Below the pieces are notes generated by a model. That model searched no databases, was not told where the DNA came from, and saw only the letters and a list, made by a program, of their open reading frames with translations. A stretch of DNA of 64,000 bases. It comes from Streptomyces indicus (GTDB lineage: Bacteria > Actinomycetota > Actinomycetes > Streptomycetales > Streptomycetaceae). This document shows positions 32,786 to 43,300 of the stretch, in pieces; positions within the stretch are counted from its first letter, which is position 1, and each line of letters begins with the position of its first letter. Position numbers and translations under genes: made by a program. The stretch is taken from assembly GCF_900100315.1 (NCBI RefSeq), contig NZ_FNFF01000008.1, positions 124,001-188,000 of the forward strand, given 5' to 3'.

Positions 32786-33961
32786 TCAGCGGATCGCCAG
32801 TGCCGCGATCTGCGTGACCGCCTCCTTGTCGAAGTTGTCGTCGCTCACCACGAGCAACGTGCGTTCGCCGGTGGGGAGTCGAGGGCCCCAGGTCATGCCC
32901 TCCGTGTTGTCGACGGTGGAGAGGCCGAGGGTGTGGAAGTCCGCGACGAGCTTCTTGCGCATCGGGCGTACGTCCTCGCGGTCCGCCAGGGAGCGCACGG
33001 TGCGGATGTCGGTGGCGCCGCGCGTGGTGGTGTCGTAGAGGCGGATCTTGTAGCCGGAGCCGGCGACCCAGGTGCGTTCCAGGACGAGGAAGCGGTGCGG
33101 GTCGTCGGGGAAAGCGAGGACCGACGGGACTCCGGTGTCCGGGCCCCACGGGCTGTCCGGGTCGGACTCGGCGAAGATCTTCTCGATCGGGTACGCGTAC
33201 TGGCCGAGCATGCGGCCGGTGCGGGTCTGCTGGGTGACGCGGACCAGCGCGCCGTGGCGGGTGTCGGGCACCGGGCCGTCCTGGAACAGCGGGCCCTCCA
33301 CCGCGCTGGTCACGACCCTGCCGCGGGAGCCGAAGGTGAACGCCTCGAGGGACTGGTTGCGGCGCGGGCCGCGGTCGTCCCGGGTGATGGCGTAGTTGGT
33401 GGGGAGGCGGAACTGGCCGCGGTAGGCGCCGGACCGTGCGGCGTACTGGAGCGAGGGCTGCACCAGCGGAGCGTCGGCCGCGGTCGGCCGGTCGCCCTCC
33501 TGGGCCCACCAGTAGCGGCAGGTGAGCGGGTCGACGCGGATCTCCTCCGGGTCGACGGCGTGCGCGGCGTCGGCGGCCGGTGACGGGTAGACGGCGCCAT
33601 CGGGCCCGCGCAAGGGGCGGGTGCCGGTGAAGCGGACGGCGTGCACGCCCTCGGCGTCCACGTGCACCTTCGCGGTGTAGAAGCGGGCGGGCTGGAGGAA
33701 CGAGCGGTCGTCGCTGAGGAACACGTACTCGCCGGTGCAGCGGTCGCGGTCGATCCCGGACAGCCCGCCGACCGTCGTCCCCCGGAACTCCGTCTTGTGC
33801 GGGACGGTCGTCTCGCCGAGGAGACGGGCGTGCGCGGCGGGGCGCGCGGGGCGGGGGTCTTCGGCCACGGACTGCTGCGGGTCGGCCGCCACCGCGACGG
33901 GAGCGAGGGCGGACAGGAACAGGGCCGCGGCCAGGGAGCGGCGCATCAAGGGAGCTCTCAT
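32786..33961 (-). CDS. Secreted esterase-like phytase-family protein
   Basis: Exported protein of 391 residues with a signal peptide (MRRSLAAALFLSALAPVAVA, ending at about residue 25). The mature part has a GGLSGIDRDRCTGEYVFLSDD block near the start, DPEEIRVDPLTCRYWWAQEGD, QSLEAFTF, and ends with DNTEGMTWGP and LVVSDDNFD. This order matches the esterase-like phytase domain, a beta-propeller that may hydrolyse phosphate esters; the catalytic role is poorly known. An ATG at 33973 would add four residues and neither start has a good ribosome site. Confidence 0.82.
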   Translation of the reverse strand: MRAPLMRRSLAAALFLSALAPVAVAADPQQSVAEDPRPARPAAHARLLGETTVPHKTEFRGTTVGGLSGIDRDRCTGEYVFLSDDRSFLQPARFYTAKVHVDAEGVHAVRFTGTRPLRGPDGAVYPSPAADAAHAVDPEEIRVDPLTCRYWWAQEGDRPTAADAPLVQPSLQYAARSGAYRGQFRLPTNYAITRDDRGPRRNQSLEAFTFGSRGRVVTSAVEGPLFQDGPVPDTRHGALVRVTQQTRTGRMLGQYAYPIEKIFAESDPDSPWGPDTGVPSVLAFPDDPHRFLVLERTWVAGSGYKIRLYDTTTRGATDIRTVRSLADREDVRPMRKKLVADFHTLGLSTVDNTEGMTWGPRLPTGERTLLVVSDDNFDKEAVTQIAALAIR

Positions 33962-34083
33962 GGCGGTGATCATGGCTTTACGGGGCCTGTGAATCCGTCA
34001 ACCTCGCCTGAAGCGGTGCGAATTGACGTGATCAACCGCCTTGAGAGTCACTGACTGAACTGATGTGCCAGGCAGCGGGAGGA

Positions 34084-34641
34084 TCAACCGGCCGTGAAAT
34101 CCACGTCCTTCGCCGGCACCGTGCCCGCCGTGCGCCCCGGTGCCGTCTGGTACGTCCAGTACAGGTTCGTGTGTGCGATGACCGACTCCGGGGCCGGGGC
34201 GCCCCAGGAGGATTTGTCCGAGGTGGTGTGGGCGTCGGACACCAGGGTGGTGTCGTAGCCGCGGGTCAAGGCGCCGTGCAGGGTCGAGCGGATGCATGCA
34301 TCGGTCTCGGCGCCGGTGAGGATCAGGCGGCCGACATGGAGCTCTGCGAGGGCGGACTCGAGTGTGGTGGCCTCGAAGGAGTCCCAGTAGTTCTTCTCGA
34401 CGATCCGTTCGTCCGGGGCGGGTTCGAGCTCAGGGACGAGCTGCCAGTCCTCGCTGCCGTGGGCGAGGTTCGTGTCGGAGTGGCGGATCCAGAGCACCGG
34501 GGTGGACTCCGCGCGGGCCCGGTCGACCAGTTCGCCGATGCGGGCGATCACCGCGTCGCGGTCGTGGGCCTCACCGACGACACCGTTCTGTACGTCGATG
34601 ACGAGGAGTGCGGTCGCGGGACGGTTCTCGAGTGTGGTCAT
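34084..34641 (-). CDS. Isochorismatase-family cysteine hydrolase
   Basis: Cytoplasmic hydrolase of 185 residues. ALLVIDVQNGVV carries the catalytic Asp, and TGAETDACIRSTLHGAL the catalytic Cys with the usual cis-peptide region before it; the Lys of EKNYWDSF completes the triad. The family includes nicotinamidases and other amidases, so the substrate cannot be named. AGGGGAG lies a few bases before the ATG at 34641. It is divergent from the protease gene. Confidence 0.88.
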   Translation of the reverse strand: MTTLENRPATALLVIDVQNGVVGEAHDRDAVIARIGELVDRARAESTPVLWIRHSDTNLAHGSEDWQLVPELEPAPDERIVEKNYWDSFEATTLESALAELHVGRLILTGAETDACIRSTLHGALTRGYDTTLVSDAHTTSDKSSWGAPAPESVIAHTNLYWTYQTAPGRTAGTVPAKDVDFTAG

Positions 34642-34782
34642 GGGCTCCCCTGTGCGTCCGGGTACGTCCGGGTGGTCGGCAACCACCGGTGGCTGCACCG
34701 TAGTCGCGGCCGCCGACAGCGTGCGCAGCAATTTCCGGGCAGGCGGGAGCGGTGCAGTAATGCCCGAGTAACGGCGCGGTTC

Positions 34783-34788
34783 TAGCGT
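34783..34788 (+). promoter_or_regulatory. Candidate -10 box for the protease operon
   Basis: TAGCGT, preceded by GGTTC and followed 38 bases later by the start codon at 34826, with a GAGGAG site between. The hexamer fits the Streptomyces housekeeping -10 pattern TAGNNT; a convincing -35 box is not visible. Confidence 0.4.
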
Positions 34789-34825
34789 CCGGGCTCCCCC
34801 GATCCCTCCCTTGAGGAGCCCTTCG

Positions 34826-37366
34826 ATGCACGTGCCAAGACCGGCCCGGCGACGCAGCCGTGGCGTGTGGGCGGTGGTGTCGCTGTCCGCGGCGGCCGCC
34901 CTGTTGATGAGTCCTCCGTCCGCTGCCGCCGAGGACAGTGCGCGGACCGGGGGCGGCAGCCCCAAGGTCGACGCCGCGCTGGCGCGTGCGCTGGAGGACG
35001 GGGGTGAGGCCGCCTTCTTCGTCGTGCTCGACGGCGGCGAGGCCGACTTGGCCGGTGCGCGCGGCAGGAAGGCGCACGGCGCGAAGGCCGAGGCCGCGTA
35101 CGACGCGCTGCGTGAGCACGCGCGGCAGAACCAGCGGTCCCTGGTCTCCTTCCTGGACAAGGAGAAGGTCGGCCACCAGGACTTCTGGATCGCCGATGTC
35201 GTACGGGTCGAGGGGGACGCCGAGCTGGCCGCGAAGCTCGCCGCGCGCTCCGATGTGGCCCGGCTGGTGAAGGAGCGACGGTACGCGCTGGACGAGGTGG
35301 AGCAGCAGGGCGGCACGGTCGCCGCGGCCGCCACCCCCCAGTGGGGCGTCGCCGACATCAAGGCCGATCAGGTCTGGGAGCAGTACGAGAACCGCGGCGA
35401 GGGCATCGTCATCGCCAACATCGACTCCGGTGTGCAGTTCGACCACCCGGATCTGGTCGCCAACTACCGCGGCAACAAGGGCGACGGGAGGTTCGAGCAC
35501 GACTACAACTGGTTCGATCCGACCGGGCAGTGCCCGACGGCCGGTGTCCCCTGCGACAACAACGGGCACGGCACGCACACCATGGGCACCATGGCCGGCG
35601 CGAACGGGTACGGAGTCGCGCCCGGCGCCACCTGGATCGCCGCCAAGGGCTGTGAGGCACGGGAGTGCTCGGACGCCTCGCTGCTCGCGGCCGGGCAGTG
35701 GATCCTCGCGCCGACGGACCGCAACGGGCAGAACCCGCGTCCCGATCTGGCGCCGCACATCGTCAACAACTCCTGGGCGGGCGGCAACACCACCTTCTAC
35801 CAGGACATCGTCGAGGCCTGGAACGCCGCCGGGATCTTCGAGGTCTTCGCCGCGGGCAACGCGGGCGACGGCACGACCTGCTCCACGGCCGAGGCCCCGG
35901 GCGCGCAGGCGCCGTCCTACGGCGTGGGCGCGTACGACAGCAACGGTGCGATCGCCTCGTTCTCCGGGTTCGGGCCGTCGAAGGTGGACGGGTCGATGAA
36001 GCCGAACATCTCCGCGCCGGGCGTCGACGTCCGCTCCACCTGGCCCGGTTCGACCTACCGCGCCAGCAGCGGCACGTCGATGGCCGCGCCGCACGTCTCC
36101 GGCGCCGCCGCCCTGCTCTGGTCCGCCGCCCCCTCGCTCATCGGTGACATCGATGCCACCCGCGCGCTCCTGAACCAGGGCGCCCACGACGTGGACGACA
36201 CCCACTGCGGCGGCACCGCCGCGGCCAACAACGTGTGGGGCGAGGGCCGGCTCGACATCCTCGCCTCGGTCGACAAGGCCCCGCACACCGCCGCGACCGT
36301 CTCCGGGCGCGTGACGGACAAGGCCACCGGGGCCGCACTGCCGGGCATCACGGTCAAGGCCGTGAACGGCGCGTCCGGCACCCGGACCGTCACGACCGGC
36401 GCCGACGGCACGTACCGCGTTCCGCTCGCGCCGGGCACGTACGACTTCACGCTCGGCGGCTACGGATACGCCACGCGGACCGTCGAGGGCGTCGAACTCA
36501 CCACCGGGCAGCCGCTGGTGCAGGACCTCGCACTGGACCCGGTCGCGCGCCATGCCGTCACCGGCACCGTCCTCGACGTGACGGGCAAGCCCCTCGCCGG
36601 AGCCGCCGTCGAGGTCACCGGCACCCCGGTGGCGAAGGTGCGCACGGCCGGCGACGGCACGTTCACCCTGCCGGAGGTCGCCGAGGGCGGCTACACGCTC
36701 ACGGTGACGCCCGCCGCGCCGGTGCTCTGCAACGGCGTCGCGCGCACGGAGCTGACGGTGGACGGCGCCGAGGCGCGCACGGTCCGGCTCCCGGCCCGCG
36801 CCGACCGCTTCGGCAACAGCTGCGCCCCGGCCGCGTACGCCTGGATCAAGGGCACCGGCACGGTCGCGCTCAGCGGGGACGAGGACGCGAAGACCGTTCA
36901 ACTGCCGTTCCCCGTGAGCCTGTACGGGGTCGAGTACACCAGCGCGTCCGTCACCACCAACGGCCTTGTCAACTTCCTGGAGCCGCGCCTCGGGGACTAC
37001 GCCAACACCGCGCTGCCGGCCGCCGAGAAGCCGAACGGCATCGTCGCCCCGTACTGGGACGACCTCACCCTCGACCGGAAGTCGAGCGTGCAGACGGCCA
37101 CCACGGGCCAGCCGGGCGCCCGGAAGTTCGCGGTCGTGTGGAACAACGCCGTCGTCGTGGCGAGCGGCGCCCGCGTGAGCTTCGAGGCCGTCTTCGACGA
37201 GGCCTCGGGCGGTTTCACCTTCCAGTACCAGTCCGTACCGGGCGCCGGTTCGGGCGCCACCGTCGGCATCGAGGACCAGGCCGGTTCCGACGCCCTCCTG
37301 TACTCGTTCGACCAGGCCGTCCTCGGCAACGGTTCGGCGGTCCGTATCGCGCAGGGAGCCAAGTGA
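34826..37366 (+). CDS. Secreted subtilisin-like serine protease (S8) with C-terminal repeat domains
   Basis: Exported endopeptidase of 846 residues. Signal peptide 1-35 (PSAAA). A propeptide-like segment follows to about 165. The catalytic domain has Asp200 (ANIDSGVQFDHPDL), His248 (NNGHGTHTMG), oxyanion Asn315 and Ser418 (SSGTSMAAPHVSG). From about 490 two carboxypeptidase-regulatory-like beta-sandwich repeats follow (VSGRVTDKATGAALPGITV, VTGTVLDVTGKPLAGAAVEV), then a C-terminal domain of about 200 residues. The ATG at 34826 has GAGGAG nine bases upstream. Its TGA overlaps the ATG of the next gene by one base, so the two secreted proteins are probably made together. Confidence 0.93.
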   Translation: MHVPRPARRRSRGVWAVVSLSAAAALLMSPPSAAAEDSARTGGGSPKVDAALARALEDGGEAAFFVVLDGGEADLAGARGRKAHGAKAEAAYDALREHARQNQRSLVSFLDKEKVGHQDFWIADVVRVEGDAELAAKLAARSDVARLVKERRYALDEVEQQGGTVAAAATPQWGVADIKADQVWEQYENRGEGIVIANIDSGVQFDHPDLVANYRGNKGDGRFEHDYNWFDPTGQCPTAGVPCDNNGHGTHTMGTMAGANGYGVAPGATWIAAKGCEARECSDASLLAAGQWILAPTDRNGQNPRPDLAPHIVNNSWAGGNTTFYQDIVEAWNAAGIFEVFAAGNAGDGTTCSTAEAPGAQAPSYGVGAYDSNGAIASFSGFGPSKVDGSMKPNISAPGVDVRSTWPGSTYRASSGTSMAAPHVSGAAALLWSAAPSLIGDIDATRALLNQGAHDVDDTHCGGTAAANNVWGEGRLDILASVDKAPHTAATVSGRVTDKATGAALPGITVKAVNGASGTRTVTTGADGTYRVPLAPGTYDFTLGGYGYATRTVEGVELTTGQPLVQDLALDPVARHAVTGTVLDVTGKPLAGAAVEVTGTPVAKVRTAGDGTFTLPEVAEGGYTLTVTPAAPVLCNGVARTELTVDGAEARTVRLPARADRFGNSCAPAAYAWIKGTGTVALSGDEDAKTVQLPFPVSLYGVEYTSASVTTNGLVNFLEPRLGDYANTALPAAEKPNGIVAPYWDDLTLDRKSSVQTATTGQPGARKFAVVWNNAVVVASGARVSFEAVFDEASGGFTFQYQSVPGAGSGATVGIEDQAGSDALLYSFDQAVLGNGSAVRIAQGAK

Positions 37367-40293
37367 TGTCCACAACTCGCAGGTCAAGCAAGGGTCTTCG
37401 ACTCGCCTCCGCGCTCGTCGCGGCCGGGCTCACGCTCACCGCCGCGCCGTACGCCCTCGCGGCCGAGGGCGACGACAGCGCCGTGATGAAGCTGACGGCC
37501 GCCCAGGCCGAGAAGCTCGCCGACCGCATCGGTGTCGATGTGTACGGCGACGCGTCGGCGGCCGCCGCCACCCCTGAGAAGGCGGCCGCCGACGCACCCA
37601 CGGACGCCACCACCTCGGCCGACGACACGACGACCGACGGCCCGGTGACGTTCACCGCCAAGTCCACGCTCGAAGGCGTACGCGGCGCCGGCGCCACCGT
37701 GCCCGCCGGCGGCGGCCGGTACTTCACCGTCCACAGCCTGGGGAACATCCAGCTGCACGAGCCCGACGGCACCACCGCCTGGGCCCGCAGCAACGCCTCG
37801 CTGTACGCGGACTGGCAGGTCAAGCCGGTGCGGCCGTGGCAGCAGGAGCCGTATCCGGCGCGGATCCTCATGGGCTACAACGCCGCGAGCCCGTTCACAC
37901 CCGCCTCCGACCAGGGGTACGACACCGGGGACCTGACCGGGGACGGCACGCCGGACCTCGTGTTCTCGGCCGCGGTCGGCAACTCCCCGTACCGGCCGTT
38001 CACTTCACCGGGTTCGCCGCTCTCCAGCGGCACCTTCGTGACGGTGCTCGACGGGCGGACCGGCAGCACGCTGTGGTCCAAGCTCTACCCGTACGCCTCC
38101 ATGGTGAAGGTCGTGGACGGGACGCTGCTGGTCGCGGACGCGCCGCGCCTCAGCCAGGGCGGTGCGCCGGCGACCGCGACCGCGCAGCTCACCGGCCTCC
38201 GATTCGCCTACGCCGACGGGAAGTTGACGCCGTCGAAGACCTGGACGTACGACACCGGCGAGACGCGGGCCGCGACCTGGGGCGGGCTCGTGGAGCTCGG
38301 CGGCGGCAAGGTCGCCGTGTCGTGGAACCTGCGGAAGGCCAACGGGGTCGCCGCGCACGGCACCACCCTCGCGCTCGACACCGCCGACGGCTCGGTGCTG
38401 TGGAGCAAGGGGAGCGACCTGTACGGGCGGCAGCTCCACCTGGACGCCGCGCGCGGCCGCGTCGTCGCCCTGGAGCAGGCCGACGTCAACGACGCCGTGC
38501 GGTACGAGGTCGTCGCGTACGACCCGGCGGACGGCGCACGGACCACCCTCGACAGCCGGGTCAACGCGCTGCCCACCGCCATGACGGTGGGCGAGGCGGC
38601 CGGCACCGCGGGCGCCGAGTACGTGGTCGCCGAGTCCACCCTCGACGCGTACCTCTATCTCAACTCCGCCACGCTCCGGGTGCTCGACGGCAAGGACGGC
38701 GCGCGCGTCGCGTGGACGCACACGGTGAAGCGGGACGCGCACAACACCGGGGACGGGCCCAGCTTCTGGGACCTGGAGGCCGTCGGCGGCAGGCTGGTCG
38801 CCTCGGCGCAGGACGACCGGGACGTGGACAACGCGGCCAACCCGGCGGGCCGGCTCTACGGCGCGCTCACCGTGTTCCGCGGCAACGGGCAGATCGCCTG
38901 GCAGCAGCGCGGCACCGACGCCTCGCCGCTGCACCACGAGATCCTGCGCGCGGGCGGGGACGACCTGGTCCGCGTGATCGACCAGGCGCAGAACATCCGC
39001 ACTTTCACCCTGGGCGGCGGCAAGCGCAAGGAACTCACCGCGCTCCAGGGCGACTTGAACTACGGAGCCACCGCCGACCTGAACGCGGACGGGAAGCCGG
39101 ACGTGGTCGCCGGCGGCTCGTCGACCGGGGTGTGGGCCTGGTCGGGTCCGTCGCTGGTGAAGGGCGGCGGGCCGGAGCAGCTGTGGAAGGCCCAAGTGGG
39201 CGGTGCGGTACGGAACATCGCGACCGGTGACGTCGCCGGGGACGCCCGGCCCGAGGTGATCGTCGCGGCCGACCACGCCACGGTGGTCCTGGACGGCGCC
39301 ACCGGCAGGGTCCTGAGGACGATCGACGGGGGCGGCCAGTACGTGCGCTCGGTGACCGTGGCCGACGTGGACGGCGGCGGCAAGGACGAGATCCTCGTGC
39401 CGACGGACGCGCTGCGGGTCTACACGGGCTCCGGCGAGAGCCTGTGGACGTACGAGGCGCCCACCGACCGCACCGACGTCGTGTTCGCCGACACCGTGGT
39501 CGCGGACGGCCGGGTGCACACCCAGTACACGACCAGGAACGCGCTCTTCGCGGACGACGCCGTGGTGGGCGGCGCGGCGCTCGACGGCGCCACCGGCGAG
39601 GTGGAGTGGGACGCCGAGCCGAAGGCACCGGCCAGCGCCGTGGACGGGAAGCTGCACGGCGTCGTGCTCGACCACGGGGTCTTCGCCTCGCCGAAGATCC
39701 CGTACGCGGACGGCCACGCGGTGGTGCACACCTGGGTGGCGCTGACCGACCCGACCGTCTCGGGTGACCTCAGCACCGCCTCGCCGAGCGTCCTCGTCGA
39801 GATCCGCGACGGCCGCACCGGCGAGGTGCTGCACACGGCGAAGACCGGCAGCCCCTGGTCGCACGGGAACTTCTTCCTCGACGAGGAGGGCGCGGACAGC
39901 CCTCTGTACGCGATCAGCTTCGGCACCTTCCGGGGCTTCGGCGCGGGCGGCGCGGAGACCCGCAGCTCGGTGCTCGCCAGCCTGCGCACCGCGGACTTCG
40001 CGACCGGGCCCGGCGGCCGCAAGCTGGTGGTCGGCGGCACCGAGGCCGGTGTGGTGGCGTACGACCCGTACCAGCTCACCAACGGCCAGGTGTTCCAGTC
40101 GGGCATCGGCGGCGCCACCCTCATGGGCGGCCGCGCCTACCTCGCCGACGACCTCGACGGCGACGGCGTGGACGACGTGGTCTCGCTCAACTTCGACGAC
40201 TACGGCGTCAACCGCGCGGCCGAGCTCCTCGGCGGCGGGGTGCTGTCCCTGAACAACGCGATCCACCAGATGACGACGTACACGCTGTCGTGA
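37366..40293 (+). CDS. Large secreted FG-GAP/VCBS repeat beta-propeller protein
   Basis: Exported protein of 975 residues with a signal peptide (cleavage near ALAAEG, about 33). The first 100 mature residues are Ala/Asp/Thr-rich. The rest is made of propeller-like repeats with calcium-loop motifs such as DLTGDGTPDLVF, DLNADGKPDVVA, DVDGGGKDEILV and DLDGDGVDDVVS, alternating with PQQ-like strands (LDGRTGSTLWS, LDTADGSVLWS). No enzyme motif was recognised; a binding or adhesion role is likely. Its start overlaps the protease stop (TGATG), and a strong terminator follows. The protease may mature, or be guided by, this partner. Confidence 0.85.
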   Translation: MSTTRRSSKGLRLASALVAAGLTLTAAPYALAAEGDDSAVMKLTAAQAEKLADRIGVDVYGDASAAAATPEKAAADAPTDATTSADDTTTDGPVTFTAKSTLEGVRGAGATVPAGGGRYFTVHSLGNIQLHEPDGTTAWARSNASLYADWQVKPVRPWQQEPYPARILMGYNAASPFTPASDQGYDTGDLTGDGTPDLVFSAAVGNSPYRPFTSPGSPLSSGTFVTVLDGRTGSTLWSKLYPYASMVKVVDGTLLVADAPRLSQGGAPATATAQLTGLRFAYADGKLTPSKTWTYDTGETRAATWGGLVELGGGKVAVSWNLRKANGVAAHGTTLALDTADGSVLWSKGSDLYGRQLHLDAARGRVVALEQADVNDAVRYEVVAYDPADGARTTLDSRVNALPTAMTVGEAAGTAGAEYVVAESTLDAYLYLNSATLRVLDGKDGARVAWTHTVKRDAHNTGDGPSFWDLEAVGGRLVASAQDDRDVDNAANPAGRLYGALTVFRGNGQIAWQQRGTDASPLHHEILRAGGDDLVRVIDQAQNIRTFTLGGGKRKELTALQGDLNYGATADLNADGKPDVVAGGSSTGVWAWSGPSLVKGGGPEQLWKAQVGGAVRNIATGDVAGDARPEVIVAADHATVVLDGATGRVLRTIDGGGQYVRSVTVADVDGGGKDEILVPTDALRVYTGSGESLWTYEAPTDRTDVVFADTVVADGRVHTQYTTRNALFADDAVVGGAALDGATGEVEWDAEPKAPASAVDGKLHGVVLDHGVFASPKIPYADGHAVVHTWVALTDPTVSGDLSTASPSVLVEIRDGRTGEVLHTAKTGSPWSHGNFFLDEEGADSPLYAISFGTFRGFGAGGAETRSSVLASLRTADFATGPGGRKLVVGGTEAGVVAYDPYQLTNGQVFQSGIGGATLMGGRAYLADDLDGDGVDDVVSLNFDDYGVNRAAELLGGGVLSLNNAIHQMTTYTLS

Positions 40294-40310
40294 GCGCCGC
40301 CTGAGTCAGC

Positions 40311-40351
40311 AGGCCGCAGGCCCCCGGGTGCGTCCCGGGGGCCTTCGGCCT
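40311..40351 (+). terminator. Terminator of the protease/FG-GAP operon
   Basis: A ten-base inner stem GGCCCCCGGG-type pairing (40319-40328 with 40334-40343) around TGCGT, extended by an outer AGGCCG/CGGCCT stem with a two-base bulge on each side. It lies 18 bases after the stop and ends 22 bases before the next start codon, so the regulator gene needs its own promoter in that short gap. Confidence 0.85.
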
Positions 40352-40373
40352 GCTCGGTTAACCTGGCGCCCTC

Positions 40374-43300
40374 ATGGACGCACGACAGACAGCAGGCGGC
40401 GGTGCCACCGCTCCCCTGCTGCGTCTGCACCTCATGGGTGGTTTTCGGGCGATACGGGAAGCAGGTCCCGCCACGCCCGAGCGGTGGCCGCGCCCCAGCG
40501 CCCAGGCCCTGGTGAAGCTGCTCGCCGTCACCCCGGGCCACCGCCTCCACCGCGAGCAGGCCATGGCCCTGTGCTGGCCCGACGCCGACCAGCACTCCGC
40601 CACCGGCAGCCTCCGGGTCGCCCTGCACGCCGCACGCCGCGCCCTCGAACCCGAACTCGCCCCGCGCGCGGCCTCCTCGTATCTGATCTCCGACGGGGCC
40701 TTCCTACTCCTGGACCCGGCGACCGTGTGGATCGACGCCGACCACGTCGAGGCCGCGGCACGTACGGCGCTCGACAGCGGGCAGACCGAAGGCCGCGACG
40801 CCCGGCGGATCGGCGAACTCGACTCCGTACTACGGCAGTTCACCGGCGAGCTGCTGCCCGAGGACCGCTACGCGCACTGGGCAGCGGCCCGCCGCGACCG
40901 GCTCGCGGCCCTGCGCGAGGAGGTGCTGCTCGCGCTCGCCGCGGCCCACATGGCGCAGGGTTCACCCGCCGAGGCCGCCGCCGCGGCCGAGCAGGTCCTC
41001 GCCGCGAGCCCGGCCGAGGAGCTCGCCCACCAGGTGCTCATCGACGCCTACGTACGGCAGGGGCTGCGGCGCCGGGCCGTGCGCCAGTACCACCTGTGCC
41101 GCGAGGCGCTCGACGCCGAACTCGGGGCGCGGCCCGGGCCCGATACGGAGCGGCTGCACCGGGCGGCCCTCGCGGCACCGGCCGCGCTCGCCGCGGACCT
41201 GCCGCCGACCCTGCCGGCGCCGCTGCGGGGCATCCGGACGGCCCGGCTGCACGGCCGCGACGCGGAACTGGCCCGGCTGCTCTCCGACGACGGACCGCCG
41301 GTACGGCTGCTCACGGGCGAGGCGGGCGTGGGCAAGACCCGGCTCGCGGGCGAGGCCGCACGGCGGGCGGTCGCGGCGGGCACGGTGGTGCTGTGGGGCG
41401 CGGGGCACGACGCGGAGGGGCACACGCCGTACGGGGTGTTCGCGGAGGCGCTCGACGGGTGGCTGGCCGAGCGGAGCGTGGCCGAGTGGGCCCGGGCGGG
41501 CGCCGAGTATCCCGAACTCGCAGCGTTCCTGCCCTCGTTGGGGCAGGTGCCCGCGGTCGGTGAGCGCAGCCCCGAGCAGGAGCGTGACCGGCTGTTCCGC
41601 GCCACGGCCGGGCTGCTCGGTGAACTGGCCGCCGCGCAGCCGGTGTTGCTCGTGCTGGACGATCTGCACGCAGCGGACACCGGCTCGTACCAGCTGCTCG
41701 GTCATCTCGCGCGGCGGGCCGGGGGCGGGCGGTGGCGGTGCCTGGTCACGTACCGCGAGGAGGAGCTGCCCGAGAGCGATCCGCGGCGGGCGGATCTGGC
41801 GGCGCTCGTCCGCCAGGGGCTCGCCGTGGTCGAGCCCGTGCCGCGCCTTGACCGGGACGCCTGCCTGGCGGTGGCGCGCGAGGCGGCGCCCGCAGCCGTG
41901 GACGACGGACGGCTCGGGCGGGTCTGGGACCTGTCGCTCGGCAACCCGCTGTTCGCGCTGGAGCTGGCGCGGGACGCCGCGACCGGTACGGACGGCGACG
42001 ACTCCAGCGCCGACAGCGGCACTCCTGCGGACGGCGCACCGTACGGGAGCGTGGCCCCCGACGGCGTACGGCAGTTGGTGGCCGAGCGGCTCGCGCGGCT
42101 CGACCACGACACACGCCGGATCGTGGAAGCCCTCTCGGCGGCGGGCGCGCGGACCGCCACCTCCGAACTGCTCGACGTGGCCGCCCAGGGGCTGCATCCG
42201 CCGGTCACGGGCGCCGCGGCGACCGAGGCCCTGGAGCGGGCCATCGGCGCCGCGCTCATCGAGGAACGGCCCGTGGTCGTCTCCGGGAGACAGCAGCCCG
42301 GCCTCGCCTTCCGGCACCCGCTCGTGCGCCTCACCTGCTACGAAAGCCTCTCGGCCGTACGCCGCCGGCAGCTGCACGGCGCCTTCGCGCAGGCGGTGCA
42401 GCGCCGCAGGCCCGACGCCGTGGACACCCTCGCCGCCCACTTCACGCGCGCCGACGACCCGCGTGCGGCCGACTATCTGCGCCGGGCCGCCGAGCGCGCC
42501 GCCGCCCTGTACGCCAACGACACCGCCGACCGCTACTACCGCGACCTGGTGGCCCGGCTCGACGTGGACGCGGCCCGCGCCCGGCTCGCGCACGCCCATG
42601 TCCTGCGCCGGATGGGCCACTTCGAGCAGGCGGCCGGCACGCTGCGGCTCGCCCTCGCCGAGTTCGAGCGGCGCGCCGCGCACGACGACGCGGTGCTCGC
42701 GGCGGCCCTGCTCGCCGAGACCCTGGCCAAGACCAGCGCCACCGCCTCCGGTCTGCGCATCCTGCGCGAGCACCCGGTGACCGCGGACACCGCGCCCGAA
42801 CCGGCGGCCCGCCACCACCTCGCGCTGTCCCTGATCCGCTGCGTGCAGGGCCGTTACGCGGAGGGCACCGAAGCGGCCCGCGAGGCGCTCGCCGCCTCGA
42901 CTGCCGTACCGGGGGCGGCCGGGCAGGGCCTCGCGGCCCGCGCGTTCGCGCTCCAGTCGGCCAACCTCGGGCTCGACGGCCGCTTCGAGGAGGCCCGCGA
43001 GGCCGGCGACCGGGCCCTGGCCCCCGCCGAGGCGTACGGCGATCCGACCCTCCTGGGCTCGGTCCTGTCCACGCTGCGCGAGAACGCCCGGCGCGCGGGA
43101 CGCCTGCACGAGGCCGTCGGCATCGGCACCCGCGCCCTCGACCTCGCGGAGCGCTCCGGCGACCCGACCGCGGCCGCCTTCGAGCGGGCCAACCTCGCCG
43201 AGCTGCACCTGCTGCTGGAGCAGCCCGGCCCGGCCCGCGACCTGGCCGTGCAGGCGGTGGCGGGCGCGGAGGCCTACGACGCCTGGTGCTTCCCGTACGC

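Noticed and set aside
38005..40266. Minus-strand frame of 753 codons opposite the FG-GAP gene
   Set aside because: Composition (Val/Arg/His/Gly) is typical of an antisense frame; no signal peptide or motif.
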